Shown here: positions 12,369-25,026 of the stretch, piece by piece | How positions within the stretch are numbered: the stretch's first letter is position 1 | Layout of the letters: each line of letters opens with the position of its first letter | DNA from: Congeria kusceri | Lineage: Eukaryota > Mollusca > Bivalvia > Myida > Dreissenidae | Direction: 5' to 3' | NCBI GenBank assembly: GCA_027627225.1 | Contig: CM051034.1 | Location: forward strand, 10,929,761 to 10,993,760 | Length of the DNA: 64,000 nucleotides | Translations under genes and position numbers: made by a program | The notes under the pieces: generated by a model | Databases searched by the model: none | The model's input: the letters and a program-made list of their open reading frames with translations, nothing else | What the model was told of the DNA's origin: nothing

Positions 12369-12632
12369 GATTTTTCGCCATATTTAACAGTATTTCAGTG
12401 ATATAACGGCGGTCAGTTAACCTACTCACACTGGGCAAGCTTAGCCGATCTAAGAGGTTTACCAGTACCAAGTGCACATACTTATGCCAGTAACTGACAA
12501 CTGCCCTACTTAAAGCAGACATCGGGGAAGAATGGCCGTATACATTATTTCAAAAGTTATGTGTCGAGGCTGGGGCTTGAACTTACAAACCCTGGATTGA
12601 GAGTCCAGCGAACTGGGCTAGCTTGGCCCGGC
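12369..12632 (-). mobile_element. tRNA-derived SINE, about 265 bp
   Basis: On the minus strand a tRNA-like head (12632-12563) carries TAGCCCAGTTCGCTGG and a perfect anticodon stem CTGGA/TCCAG with loop CTCTCAA. A degenerate B box (AAGTTCAAGCCCC) follows. The body includes CCCCGATGTCTGCTTTAAGT, TAGGGCAGTTGTCAGTTACT, GCCCAGTGTGAGTAGGTTAA and CTGACCGCCGTTATATCACT, and the 3' end is AATACTGTTAAATATGGCG. The head-body-tail order fits the conserved-core SINEs known from bivalves. Family assignment is from memory and inferential. Confidence 0.75.
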
Positions 12633-12639
12633 AGTTAAT

Positions 12640-13464
12640 TTTTGGTATTAAGTGTTTTGCATGGCTTTTAAAATATCAATGCAATCTCATATGACATCTC
12701 TTATGTAACACAAGAGTTTAATTATGAACAATACCACAATGTTTACCCTTCAACAAATGGTATATATTATGTGTTTCTATATAACAATTATAAAGATTGG
12801 ATGGTACACTTTAACAAAAATTGAAAATGTATACTTCATAGTATTGATGTGAAACAGTAACCTGCCAGTCATAAAATAAACACCGTGAGTGTAGAAACAT
12901 TCTAAAATGTATTTGACATGCAAATATGAGTGAACTAATATTGAAATAAAGCAATGTATAGTTATTGCACCATTTTTCTTTTACACGCGCTCACACGCAA
13001 TCAATTTATCTATTGTTCATTGTTCATTTGCGTATAATAATCACTACTGAATATAAATCTTAAACATTTTATTGCTTGTTCCTTGTTTAATGGCAAAACA
13101 TACTGGTATCCGAAATTGATTCTATCCGAATACATGTTCAATAGCATCTATAATAATTTACTTAACTCAAGTAATAACATAGTATTATCAAATTATTCTC
13201 TTAATAATGACTTACATAACGTATATCAATCGAGAACGTGTATGATAAATCGAACATATGAGTTATATTGACAGTTATTATTTGGTGGGCTACAGTACAC
13301 TAAATTGGCCAGCAATATTCGAGATGAAACTACTTTGATAACAGATATAGAGTTGATTGTTTTAAACAAATGTTCTTTAAGGATTTATACACGAATATCA
13401 TAGTAACAATTACAATCATATACAAATATAATGCCCAAGTGTTGTTGTTAACTTTAAATATGTC
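12640..13464. other. Intergenic, nothing recognised
   Basis: Very AT-rich. The open frame at 13083-13271 is rich in Asn, Tyr and Leu without features and is not called. Confidence 0.5.
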
Positions 13465-16400
13465 TTAGGACACGCAGCGCTAAGCATATACTTACTTTAT
13501 ACGGACATGATTATCTAGTAGCAGGGTATTTCCGAACAATGTTATTGCAAGCGCTAAGCATATACTCACTTTACGGACATGATCATCTAGTAGTTGGGTA
13601 TCCCCGCAACCATGTTATTGCAAGCGCTAAACATACACTCACTTTACGGACACAATCACCGAGTAGTTGGGTACCCCAGCAAACCCCTTGTTATTACGAG
13701 CGTTTAAGCGTATACTCACTTTACGGCCATGGTCATCTCGTAGTTGGGTCCACCCACAACCCCAGGTCATTGCGAGCCCTAAGCATACACTCACTTTACT
13801 GACATGATCATCTCGTAGTTAGGTACCCCCGCAACTCCATGTTATTGCGAGCTCTAAGTAAATACTAGTACTTACTTTGTGGACTTGAACATCCAGTAGT
13901 TGGGTACCCCTGCAACCCCATGTTATTGCGAGCTCTTAGCATACACTCACTTTACAGACATACACATCTAGTACTTGGGTACCCCCGCAACCCTATGTTA
14001 TTTCGAGCGCTTAGTATACACTCACGTTACGGACATACACATCTTGTTGTTGGGTATCCCTGCAACCCCATGTTATTGCGAGCTGTAAGCAAATACTCAC
14101 TTTACGGACATGATCGTCTAGAAAGTGTGTACCCCTGCAACCCCATGTTATTACGAGCGCTTGGCAGACAATCTCTTTACGGACATGAACATCTAGTAGT
14201 TGGGTACCCCCGCAACCCCATGTTATTGCAAGATCTTAGCAAATACTCACTTTGCGGACATGATCATCTAGTAGTTGGGTACCCCCGCAACCCCATGTTA
14301 TTGCGAGCGCTTAGCATGCACTCACTTTACGGACATGAACATCTAGTAGTTGGGTAACCCCGCACCCCCATGATATTGCGAGCGCTCAGCATACACTCAC
14401 GTTACGGACATCAACATCTAGTAGTTCGGTACTCCCGCAACCCCATGCTGTTGCGAGCGCTCAGCATACACTCACCTTACGGACATGAACATCTAGTAGT
14501 TGGGTACCCCCGCACCCGCATGTTATTGCGTGCGCTCAGCATACACTCACTTTACGGACATGAACATCTAGTAGTTGGGTACTCCCGCAACCCCATGTTA
14601 TTATGAGCGCTTAGCATGCATTACTTTACGGACATGAACATCAAGTAGTTCGGTGCTCCCGCAACCCCATATTATTGCGAGCTCTTAGCAAACACTCACT
14701 TTACGGACACGATCATCTAGTAGTTGGGTACCCCCGCAACCCCATTTTATTGCGAGCTCTTAAGCAAATACTTACTATCGACTTGAACATCCAGTAGTTG
14801 GGTACCACAGCAATGCCATGCTATTGCTAACGCTCATTACACACTCACTTTACGGACACGATAATCTGGTAATTAGGTACCCCCGCAACCCCATGTCATT
14901 GCGAGCTCTTAAGCAAATACTTACTTTGTGGACTCAAACATCTAGTAGTTGGGTATCCCCGCAACCCCATGTTATTGCGAGCTCTTAAGCAAATATTTAC
15001 TTTGTGGACTTTAACATCCAGTAGTTCTGTATCGCCGCAATCCCATGTTATTTCTAGCGCTTAGCATACACTCACATTACGGACACGAACATCTAGTAGT
15101 TGGGTACCCCGCAACCCCATGTTTTTGCGAGCGCTTAGCATACACACTTTACTGACATGAACATCTAGTAGTTGGGTACCCCCGTAACCCCATGTTGTTG
15201 CGAGTGCTCAGCATACACTCACTTTACGGACATGAACATCTAGTAGTTGGGTATCCCCGCACCCACATGTTATTGCGAGTGCTCAGCAAACACTCACTTT
15301 ACGGACATGAACATCTAGTAGTTGGGTATCCCCGCACCCACATGTTATTGCGAGCGCTCAGCATACACTTACTTTACGGACATGAACATCTAGTAGTTGG
15401 GTATCCCCGCACCCACATGTTATTGCGAGCGCTCAGCATACACTTACTTTACGGACATGAATATCTAGTAGTTGGGTATCCCCGCACCCACATGTTATTG
15501 CGAGCGCTCAGCATACACTTACTTTACGGACATGAACATCTAGTAGTTGGGTATCCCCGCACCCCCATGTTATTGCGAGTGCTCAGCATACACTTACTTT
15601 ACGGACATGAATATCTAGTAGTTTGGTATCCCCGCACCCCCATGTTATTGCGAGTGCTCAGCATACACTCACTTTACGGACATGAATATCTAGTAGTTGG
15701 GTATCCCCGCACCCCCATGTTATTGCGAGTGCTCAGCATACACTCACTTTACGGACATGAATATCTAGTAGTTGGGTATCCCCGCACCCACATGTTATTG
15801 CGAGCGCTCAGCATACACTTACTTTACGGACATGAGCATCTAGTAGTTGGGTATCCCCGCACCCACATGTTATTGCGAGCGCTCAGCATACACTTACTTT
15901 ACGGACATGAACATCTAGTAGTTGGGTATCCCCGCACCCACATGTTATTGCGAGCGCTCAGCATACACTTACTTTACGGACATGAACATCTAGTAGTTGG
16001 GTACCCCCGTAACCCCATGTTGTTGCGAGTGCTCAGCATACACTCACTTTACGGACATGAACATCTAGTAGTTGGGTATCCCCGCACCCACATGTTATTG
16101 CGAGTGCTCAGCAAACACTCACTTTACGGACATGAATATCTAGTAGTTGGGTATCCCCGCACCCACATGTTATTGCGAGCGCTCAGCATACACTTACTTT
16201 ACGGACATGAACATCTAGTAGTTGGGTATCCCCGCACCCACATGTTATTGCGAGCGCTCAGCATACACTTACTTTACGGACATGAATATCTAGTAGTTGG
16301 GTATCCCCGCACCCACATGTTATTGCGAGCGCTCAGCATACACTTACTTTACGGACATGAACATCTAGTAGTTGGGTATCCCCGCACCCCCATGTTATTG

Positions 16401-16842
16401 CGAGTGCTCAGCATACACTTACTTTACGGACATGAATATCTAGTAGTTGGGTATCCCCGCACCCCCATGTTATTGCGAGTGCTCAGCATACACTCACTTT
16501 ACGGACATGAATATCTAGTAGTTGGGTATCCCCGCACCCCCATGTTATTGCGAGTGCTCAGCTTACACTCACTTTACGGACATGAATATCTAGTAGTTGG
16601 GTATCCCCGCACCCACATGTTATTGCGAGCGCTCAGCATACACTTACTTTACGGACATGAACATCTAGTAGTTGGGTATCCCCGCACCCACATGTTATTG
16701 CGAGCGCTCAGCATACACTTACTTTACGGACATGAACATCTAGTAGTTGGGTATCCCCGCACCCACATGTTATTGCGAGCGCTCAGCATACACTTACTTT
16801 ACGGACACGATAATCTAGCAATAAGGTACCCCCGAAAACCCA
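13465..16842 (+). repeat. 75-bp satellite, about 45 copies
   Basis: The unit begins TGTTATTGCGAGCGCTCAGC, continues ATACACTTACTTTACGGACA and TGAACATCTAGTAGTTGGGT, and ends ATCCCCGCACCCACA. The 5' half (13465-15191) is diverged, with indels that break the period. From 15192 the units are exactly 75 bp and very similar. Since 75 is a multiple of 3, a 554-codon frame (15192-16856) of 25-residue repeats (MLLRALSIHLLYGHEHLVVG plus YPRTH) runs through the homogenised part. I treat it as a by-product: no start context, splice signal or composition argues for coding. Confidence 0.95.
15192..16841 (+). repeat. Higher-order repeat: two 825-bp blocks of eleven 75-bp units
   Basis: Block 1 (15192-16016) and block 2 (16017-16841) match unit by unit. 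The variant order, read through the translated repeat as V/A at residue 5, I/K at 8, S/L at 10, H/Y at 16 and H/P at 25, is the same in both: unit 2 alone has K at 8, units 6 and 7 share V with P, and so on. Only about four residue differences appear over the first ten units; the last unit of block 2 decays into flanking sequence. Confidence 0.9.
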
Positions 16843-16854
16843 TGGATGTTCAGT

Positions 16855-17400
16855 AGCGGTGTTGTTGTTGTTGTTGACACGGACCTAAATGTAGAGTAGC
16901 GGTAAGTTGTAGTTGACACGTATCTGCATGTACAGTACCGATGTTGTTGTTGACACGGACCTTAATGTATAATAGCGATGTTGTTGTTTACACGGATCCT
17001 ACATGTACAGTAGCTGTGTTGTTGACATGAACTTTAATGCACCGTGTCGATACTGTTGTTGACACGTATTGACATGTACAGTAGCGGTGTTGTTGACACG
17101 TATTTACATATGTAGTAGAGGCGTTGTTGTTGACATTTACCTACATGTACAGTAGCGGTGTTGTCGACACGTATTTACATATGTAGTAGAAGCGTTGTTG
17201 TTGACATTTACCTACATGTACAGTAGCGGTGTTGCCGACACGTATTTACAGGTAAAGTAGCGGCGTTGTTTTTGACATTTACCTTCATGTGCTGTGGCGG
17301 TGTTGTTGACATGGACATTGTCCTTAATGTACATTAGCGTCGTTGTTGACACGGACATACATGTGCAGTTGCGGTAAGTTTCTGTTGATACGTATCTTAA
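16855..17400 (+). repeat. Degenerate tandem repeat of about 37 bp
   Basis: Imperfect units of the form GTTGTTGTTGACACGGACCT plus ACATGTACAGTAGCGGT, about 13 copies, with an alternate form GACACGTATTTACATATGTA. A pair of dimeric units (about 17090-17235) is nearly identical, which shows recent local duplication. It follows the 75-bp satellite directly. Confidence 0.8.
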
Positions 17401-18391
17401 TGCACCTTGGCGATTTGGGCATACTTCAGTTTACAAACAACGTGTATCTTTTTTACACATTTATTTGCGTAACACAAAACTATAAAATATTGTTCAATTT
17501 GGATTGTTTTGAAATCCTAGAAATGCACGGAATATTGTCGTTATGCTGTTTTTCGTTGTCATCATCTAGTGTACATTGTTCTTCACTTAAAATGAAACAT
17601 GCATAATTGGGTATCTGCCGCCTGAAGCCAAAGCAACAATGGTGTTACACGACATAACCGTTGCCCGGTTCACGGCACGAGGAGCCTACCCAAATGTGAA
17701 CCATTGCAGTTTCTTTCAAGTGTCAAGAACAAAAGTTTTTACAAAGTTGAAATCGTCAATCATATGTGTACACACAGATTAGTTTACGCGCTTTTTACCA
17801 CATATTAGCAGTAATTAAGTATCAGTGTTTTTGTACATTTTAATGTATAATACTTGATTTGAAAATAAACATATTTGTGTGTTGCCCATATTCTTTACAA
17901 TATACATTTAATATTGATCTCATTTCAACATATTAATTAGAGCTGCCTCATTTCCGTTTGTAATAATGCAAAATATAGAAATTTCCCGATTCAAGGACAG
18001 AGATAATATTGCACTTAAGATGTACTGTGAATGCCACCCCTGACCTCAGCAATAAATGTGTACCTTCAAAATCATTATACAAACTGGCATTAAAATTGCT
18101 GCTGCATTTATCCAACTTCAAACAAATAAGAGTCAGAAAACAATACGATATACTAGTAGTGTAGAAAATAATGATTCCTGTTATCTTGCCAACAAGACCT
18201 TGTAAAACAATATTACGTTGATTTGTGTCATAAAGCGATTGTAAAATCCGTTATATTTCTTACATATTGCATTATATCAAGTAAATTATTAGTACGAATT
18301 AATATGAATTGTTTTATGTATGGTATATAGTTAGGACTAGTATTATTTAAATCCACTTTCTCTATTAAGGAAATATTTCCATGCAGTCATA
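17401..18391. other. Intergenic, nothing recognised
   Basis: AT-rich DNA with no convincing exon. The small frame at 17343-17606 overlaps the end of the tandem repeat and is not called. Confidence 0.5.
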
Positions 18392-19119
18392 GAACAAGAG
18401 CTGTCAGAGGACAGCGCGCTTGACTATTCGAAGTATTTCAGTTAGTACATATTTTGCATAGTGAAGGGGCATAAATTGGTTAAAGCAAAATATTTTTAAG
18501 TGAAGCCTTGTATAGTTTATAATTTTTTGGAATAAAAACTTTAACCACAAAGTCTGTGTAAAAAGTGGGCTAATTCTGTCAAAATACAAAATAGAGTTAT
18601 GGAGAATGTTCACCCTGATACTGGAGTTGATGACAAAGGTATATTCCAAGTTTCAAGTGAATAGCTTTTGTAGTATTGAAGTTACTAAACTTTTGAATAT
18701 TAACTTTAACCAGAAAATCTATGTGAAAAAGGGGCATCACTCTGTCAAATACAAAACAGAGTTATGGAGAATGTTGCCCTTGATACTGGAGTTGATGACA
18801 AAGGTTGGTTCCAAGTTTCAAGTGAATAACTTATGTAGTTTTTAAGTAACAACACTTTTGAATATAGACTTTAACCAGAAAATCTATGTGAAAAAGGGGC
18901 ATAAATCTGTAACAATACAAAACATAGTTATGGGTAATGTTGCCCCTGACACTGGAGTTGATGACAAAGGTATATTCCAAGTTTCAAGTGAATAACTTAT
19001 GTAGTTTTGAAGTTACAAGACTTTTGAATAAAAACTTTAAAAAATTCAGACGTGGACGCGTACGCCGACGCCGGGGGTAGTAGGAAAGCTCATCTATTCT
19101 TCGAATAGTCGAGCTAAAA
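18392..19119 (+). mobile_element. TIR element (MITE-like), about 730 bp
   Basis: Left end CAAGAGCTGTCAGAGGACAG then CTTGACTATTCGAAG; right end CTTCGAATAGTCGAGCT. The ends are inverted repeats of one another. Inside are about three units with ACTTTAACCAGAAAATCTAT, GAGTTATGGAGAATGTTGCC and GGAGTTGATGACAAAGGT. The right side is GC-rich (ACGCGTACGCCGACGCCGGG). A second family member lies at 57793-58425. No coding capacity. Confidence 0.8.
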
Positions 19120-19506
19120 ATCAGTTGGTGGAGTTTCCAAGTATGAATATAATAAACTTAAAATTAGTCTGTTGCATAAAACCTTGGTAAGTACCACTTT
19201 CCAAATAACGAAAATATACCGGCAACGCTTCTATTTCATCAACTAGACAGTGCAAAGAAAGGTTACACTAGTACAATTTTAATTGCAGAATGTCTAGCCG
19301 CCTCTTATTTTCAAAAGCTCTGATTTTTGTCTGACAGTCACAATTTATTGGTCGAACATCATGTATGTCCAGACACCTTTAGGAACATCAAATGTGTTAC
19401 CAAACAACGGTGGTTCTAAGCTTTTACCGCTGTAAAAGGTAAAGAGAAAATAATTATAATACAAATGGATTTATTAAAAAGTAGTTATAAGTACACATAG
19501 CTTCTT

Positions 19507-19974
19507 CAAACAAGAGGGCCAAATGGCACTGGGTCGCTCACCTGAGTTTCATGAATCATAGTGGCTTGTAGAAATGTAATAGTATGCTCAGATGCGTTTA
19601 AAGTAAAATATTGACAAAAGACAAAATCAAAATTATTTGAAGGAATTTGGAACATTCTGTGGAGTTATTTTAAAATGCAGCAAGTGGTTTCTGATCAAAA
19701 GATTGTGAAAATTGCCTATATAACCATACAAGGGCAAACTGCCCCACCCTCTGGCAGCCATGCTTTTTTAACAGATCAAAATTAGAAGGAATTCGTTTGA
19801 ATTGAAGGCATTTGGTAAAAGGACCATCCCAGGAACATTCCTGCCAGGTTTTGTTAAAATCCACCAACCGGTTTCAGAGAAGAAGGTGTTGAAGTAAATT
19901 GTTGAAGACGACGACAGATGGTGACTGACCACAATAGCTCAACATTGAGCACTTTGTGCTCAGGTGAGCTAAAA
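19507..19974 (-). mobile_element. AGCTCACCTGAG-type MITE, left-arm copy
   Basis: One end is CTCAGGTGAGCTAAAA (about 19960-19975) with an adjacent small palindrome CTCAACATTGAGCACTTTGT. The other end is AAGAGGGCCAAATGGCACTG then GGTCGCTCACCTGAG. Non-coding. The mirrored copy is at about 38492-38936, and a relative of the GGTGAGCGACC end is at 53028-53066. This family is very common in bivalve DNA. Confidence 0.75.
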
Positions 19975-20692
19975 AGCAATTATTATTGGTAGCGAAGGTA
20001 TATCACATCATAATAAATCATTTTCCAGTTGTGGCTTTGATCATAAAACATGTATGTATTACAATTTTATTAAAGAATAGTCTTCAAAAGATAATGAAAC
20101 ATGTATGCATTACAGTTTTATTAACGAATAGTATAAAAAGATAAGGTATCATAAAATATTGGAGTTGTTATATTTATGAAATCTCAAAACCAAAACAAGA
20201 CTGCCATTGTCACAAAGATACTGCCAGAATCGTTCCCATAATAGGTGCCGTTTTTCAATTTTCATTATAACAATTATCAAGTGATCTGGACATAAAACCT
20301 AATATGTTATTTTCTCCTTCACCTCCTTGTCAGGTAAAACTGCCAGCAAGTCATCAAATGCTGGGAAGGAGTCATGGTTCTGAATAAACAAACAAGCATT
20401 ATCAACCATTAACTACCTTTGATTTGAATCAATTTCTGGATTATTTTAACAGCTCACTATGTTGATACTAGAAGTTCATATTTTATGTCAGATTCATCTT
20501 TACAGTAAAATATGAACTACTAGTGTATACATAGTTTAAACTTTACTTATACTCTATTTTTTTCACTCTTACTCTTGGTAAAGTTTACTACCGGTAATAC
20601 TCTCTCTTTTCTTCATTCTCTTTTTGTCTAATTTAAGTTAGCCATTTCTTAATGTTTATACGGTAGTTGAAATGAATATGGTGCATATATAG

Positions 20693-21691
20693 TAGGGCTG
20701 GCAAAACTATTTAAATATTTGAGTAATCGATTGAATTATCGTTATTCGAATAGTTAAAACGCTATTTGAATATTCGCAAATTTGTACTGCTTTTAAAAAC
20801 ATTAATTTATTGATTGTAGAAAGTAGTTTTCTTGCAACGTCAAAGCAGTATTTCACCATTCGATACATCATAACGCCGTGTTTTGAATAGATTAAACCTG
20901 TTTCATGAGATTGAATATACGAGTCCGTGTCAATAGTCATCGTATAGTCGGTAATACCCAATTACATCGAACATTATGAAGCCGTATCATTCAACAAAAA
21001 AATTAAACCTGTAAAATGATTAACAAACAAGACTCTGTGTTTGATAAAATACACATGCCCCCGGTGAGTGCTGGACATCCCATTTGAATTATTCTAAGTC
21101 CAAATTAGGTCAAGGTCATAGTGAGGTTGGGTGATATGGGTGGATTGGGAATGGTCATCAGCAACAACTGTGTAAGTATCCAAGTGCTGTAGTAAGCGGT
21201 GCTGGTACTAGACGAAACGGTAAAATATAGTTAACCAAGAAATAGCCCATTGAATTATCCTAAGTCCAAATTAGGTCAAGGTCAAAGTGAGGTTGTGTGA
21301 TATGGGTGGATTGGGAAGGTCATAAGTAACAACTGTGTTATTATCCAAGTGTTGTATTAATCGGTGCTGGTGCTAGACGAAACATTAAAATCTACTTGAC
21401 CTTGTCGATACGTTTCCCACATGACAATAAATATGTGCTTTGTAGATTTATTGCAAATATTCTTAATAAAAACAACAACACTTAACATGGGACTTCAGTG
21501 GTTTATGCTTAATGCCATTAACGCATTAACATGACATTGCAATATGTTAGTAAAGATACAGCGATAAAGTGTACTAAAACTGTACTATCATGGTGTCGGC
21601 TGGGTCACAAAGCTTAATGTAGTAAATATGAATAAATGCGAATATTCTATTAAATGAAAAAGCGAATATTTGAATATTGATGCCATCCCTA
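20693..21691. mobile_element. Non-autonomous hAT-like element with 8-bp target duplication
   Basis: Termini are TAGGGCTGGCA at the left and TGCCATCCCTA at the right, an 11-bp TIR with one mismatch. Both sides carry the direct 8-bp sequence ATATATAG (20685-20692 and 21692-21699), the target-site duplication length of hAT transposons. Inside there are AT-rich subterminal TATTCGAATAG-like repeats and two direct copies of a 166-bp unit (from about 21094 and 21260) with CTAAGTCCAAATTAGGTCAA. No transposase frame remains. It lies in a block absent from the right arm of the giant inverted repeat. Confidence 0.85.
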
Positions 21692-21959
21692 ATATATAGA
21701 CATATCAATAGTTACAATTAGCCTTAATTTAACCGTTTTTGGACTTGTGTGAGTCAAATAGCAGAACATGTATCTTTATAGGAAACCAATACACATACAT
21801 GTATTTGATTTGATGGGTATAATAGACTAAATAAGTTAAGCTTCTTAGTTCAGACATGAAAGGAAAGTAATGTTAAACCCTCATATATATGTATCACCAC
21901 AATTACTGACTATGAAAATGATCAATGAAAGACTTGCATTGTATAAATGTTGTACAGCA

Positions 21960-22185
21960 TGTATTTCTAGGGAATGATGGTCGGCGTATGTCTTGCTGTG
22001 GCAACCTCTTTAATGGCATCTTTTCTCACGAGCAACATGTGAAATTGTATGAACATCTAGCTGTCCAACACTATGGAACTCTTCACATGACATCCAGTGG
22101 CAGGAATAGACCTTACAAACGAATACACATACTGATGCAAAATAATACCCCCCCCCCTCCCCCGCATGCCGCTTTTTCACAATGA
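21960..22185 (+). other. Mirrored exon-like open frame, left-arm copy
   Basis: The frame contains CGNLFNGIFSHEQHVKLYEH then LAVQHYGTLHMTSSGRNRPY and is preceded by TTTCTAG, a possible splice acceptor. The mirrored copy on the minus strand at 37884-38129 keeps the same frame with few changes. Function not recognised. Conservation in the two arms only shows that the duplication is young, not that it is coding. Confidence 0.25.
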
Positions 22186-22359
22186 TATTGAATTCAGGGG
22201 TTCAGTATTTTTTTAGAAAATGGCGGGACAACAAAAAATTAAAAAGGGAACTGACTCTGTTAATAATTTAGGTAGTTATAATTCTTGTGCACTGCATTCC
22301 ACCTAACAAACATCTATTCATGTATGATATTTGAGGACAATCCCTTCAGTAGGAGAAGA

Positions 22360-23105
22360 TTTTTAAAGTCCTTTTGCTATTTAAGTCTATATAAAACATG
22401 TGACCCTGGGGCGTGGCCAGTTTTGACCCCAGGGGCATAATTTGAACAATCTTTGTAGAGGACCACTATACAATGTGACCCTAGGGCGCGGCCAGTTTTG
22501 ACCCCAGGGGCATAATTTGAACAATCTTTGTAGAAGACCACTATACAATGTTACCAACCAAATACAAAACCTCTGGGCCTTACGGTTGCAGAGGAGAAGG
22601 TTTTTAAAGTCGTTTTCCTTTATATTCTATATAAACCATATGACCCCCAGGGCGTGGCCCTGTTTTGACCCCAGGGGCATAATTTGAACAATCTTTGTAG
22701 ATGACCACTATAGGATTTTAATTCTTGTGCACTGCATTCCACATAACAGACATCATCAAGGGCATAATTTGAACAATCTTTGTAGAGGACCACTACAGGA
22801 TGCCACATACCAAATATAAAGCTCTGAGCCATGCGGTTTAATAGGAGAAGATTTTTAAAGTTTTCACTTTTTAAATCTATGTTTAGCTCTGGTGACCTAC
22901 ATATGCAGCGGACCGGAAAGATTTGAACAACTTTGAAAAAAGTCCACCCAAGAATCATTCCTGAGAAGTTTGGTGAACATCTGCCAAGTGGTTTAGGAGA
23001 AGATGTTTAAATGAAAAGTAGACGACGGACGCACTCACGCACGCACGGACGGACGACGGACCACGGACGATCAAAACAGCTCACCATGAGCACTCTGTGA
23101 GCTAA
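22360..23105 (-). repeat. Dispersed element with 'GCCCCTGGGGTC' units, left-arm copy
   Basis: Repeated segments of the reverse complement of TTCAAATTATGCCCCTGGGG and TCACATGGTTTATATAGA, with an end TTTTAGCTCACAGAGTGCTC at 23105. Around 23000-23080 is a CGTCCGT-rich stretch. The right-arm version (36449-37800) has more units. Confidence 0.75.
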
Positions 23106-23345
23106 AAACACTTCTTTGCTGATGAAATAAATAAGTTTACAACATCAATGTCACTTGTTATTAAAAGTACCGGTTCTTGGTTTTCCTCGACATCCTTTGA
23201 CAGCATCAGCTTTAGTTGGGAAAGGGTGACATCTTGTTGTATGAGGAACAGCATTATGATGAAGTGGAGACCTTCTTGTCCCCACGTATGGCCCAGAATC
23301 ATAACTCCAAACATCTTCATCCATAGAGTGGGTGGGAAAACATCA
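23102..23345 (-). other. Mirrored exon-like open frame, left-arm copy
   Basis: The frame reads LYDVFPPTLWMKMFGVMILG then HTWGQEGLHFIIMLFLIQQD and is preceded on the minus strand by TTCTCTGTAG, a good acceptor. It runs to a stop formed by the adjacent MITE end (TTTTAG). One residue differs from the right-arm copy at 36201-36451. Family not recognised; the sequence is hydrophobic in the middle. Confidence 0.3.
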
Positions 23346-23931
23346 TACAGTCCTACAGAGAATAACAGGTTACTTCCTTACCATTTTGTATAAGGAAATG
23401 CTTAATTTAGAGTTAATGGTCAGTTCCTGTACTCACAATGCCAAAATGAGTCATTTTCAGTAACATAATTAATGACAACAGTTAATTATGAAATTATGAA
23501 GTATAATATGTTGTTTTTCAATGGCACACATGAAGAACAATTAATTGTATGGAGATGAGCTTTTTCTTGGATGGATGTCTTAAGCTCAAGAAGCTCTGAA
23601 CAGCCTCACAATGACATTTGTACAATGATAAATACCATCTTAGTAATCTTCGGGTGACAAGCTTTCTGTTGTACTGGGTTGCTTACAGGACACACAGGCT
23701 GGTTCTGAAATAATACGCATTTATTTTTCACCAGTCAAATAAACTAGTGCTTAAGCTTTTATAAGTGCCAGAACTACATAGAATACATGCCCCGAAAAAA
23801 AAGACTGAAATACATGCCCGGAAAAATGGATTGGACTATACATTTGTAAATATTATAAGTAATGTTTCTATCAGTAAGTAAGAAACAAAACATTTTCTTC
23901 AATATTGGCTGAAGCATGTTAATTTTACTGT

Positions 23932-24443
23932 TTAAAGGAACTATGTCTCAATGAAAAATTGGCTTCCTATTGCACTATAAATTATATTATTTGATAGAAA
24001 TGCGCTTAACTAAGACATACGCATTAAATAAATAAAAATAATATAATACACAATAAGATATTTGATAAAAACAAATTACCAAAAAAGCCTGAAAAAATTA
24101 AAACCCCAAGAGGGTATCAAACTCTTAGCAGCCATACGAAGAAATGACAGTAGACAGCGCTTTAATCAACTGCGCTATCATGCTTGGTAAGGTGTCGTTT
24201 GTAAACTTTGGTTATACAAAATGCTCACAACTCTGACGTCAAGATGTAAACAGGAAAAGGGCAAAACATACACAACCCACCCCATATTATAAATTGATTT
24301 TTATCTCATAATGCGTACACTCTTTTCCAATCATATATACCCTGTTTTAACCGTTATTATATGCCAGTATTAATATGTAAATTTTAGATTTTTTAAAGAA
24401 ATTGCCCCCTTGAGGACCTTTTCGATGACATAGTCCCTTTGAG
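23932..24443 (-). mobile_element. TTAA/TIR element with an internal tRNA-like module (left arm)
   Basis: A 512-bp element. Left end TTAAAGGAACTATGTC and right end GACATAGTCCCTTTGA (CTTTAA-type in the mirrored copy), so the TIRs are about 16 bp. Near the centre (24108-24187, minus strand) lies a tRNA-like sequence with an A box TAGCGCAGTTGATTAAAGCG and a B box GAGTTTGATACCC. TTAA at the ends suggests piggyBac-style mobilisation. The mirrored copy is 35110-35621. Confidence 0.7.
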
Positions 24444-24654
24444 TAGCTAATGCTGTCAACGCATTGCAAATAACTATTTGATAACAACATTGGTCTCAAC
24501 ATGTTTGATATATTTTTAACAAAAAAAGTACAACATACGGCTCATCTGTAATATACTTTACTGTATTTCTATGTATATTGTTCAATGATGTACAGTGTAC
24601 AAAACAAAAACAATACCAAAAATAATACCACCTGAATGACATCAGCAAAAGACT

Positions 24655-24676
24655 TCCTTGGAGGGGCATCAACTAT
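24655..24676 (-). pseudogene. Mirrored first-exon-like segment with lost start codon
   Basis: On the minus strand the sequence CCACCATAGTTGATGCCCCT matches the right arm's CCACCATGGTTGATGCCCCT, but the ATG is ATA (24676-24674). The rest of the short frame, to ATTCAG followed by GTGGTA, is preserved. If the right-arm segment is a true start exon, this copy is dead. Confidence 0.3.
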
Positions 24677-25026
24677 GGTGGCAGAGCACGCTGCAGGCTA
24701 GTCACAATCGGGGTCTATAGGGTACGGTCCGTCACTTCGGTAACTGGCTATGACTGCATGTCATTGCAGACTGCGTCTCCAAACTGCTACGCTCACCACT
24801 GACATTGAGATGAAGGCCGTCTGCAGAAAAGATGTTGTTCGTCTATTATTTAATGTACATTTACCTTTTTTCTTTTTTTCATTTACAAATAACATCATTC
24901 GCAATGATATGACATGATCATAAATCAAAATCAAAGACATTGTTGTGGTACTTGTCGTACTCATACAAAGTTTGAAAGCCGTCTACAGGTCAAATAATTT
25001 TTAAAAAAGTGGACGTAACCAAACAA

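Noticed and set aside
15192..16856. 554-codon open frame of 25-residue repeats
   Set aside because: Explained by a 75-bp satellite with a period divisible by three; the older part of the same array is frameshifted throughout.
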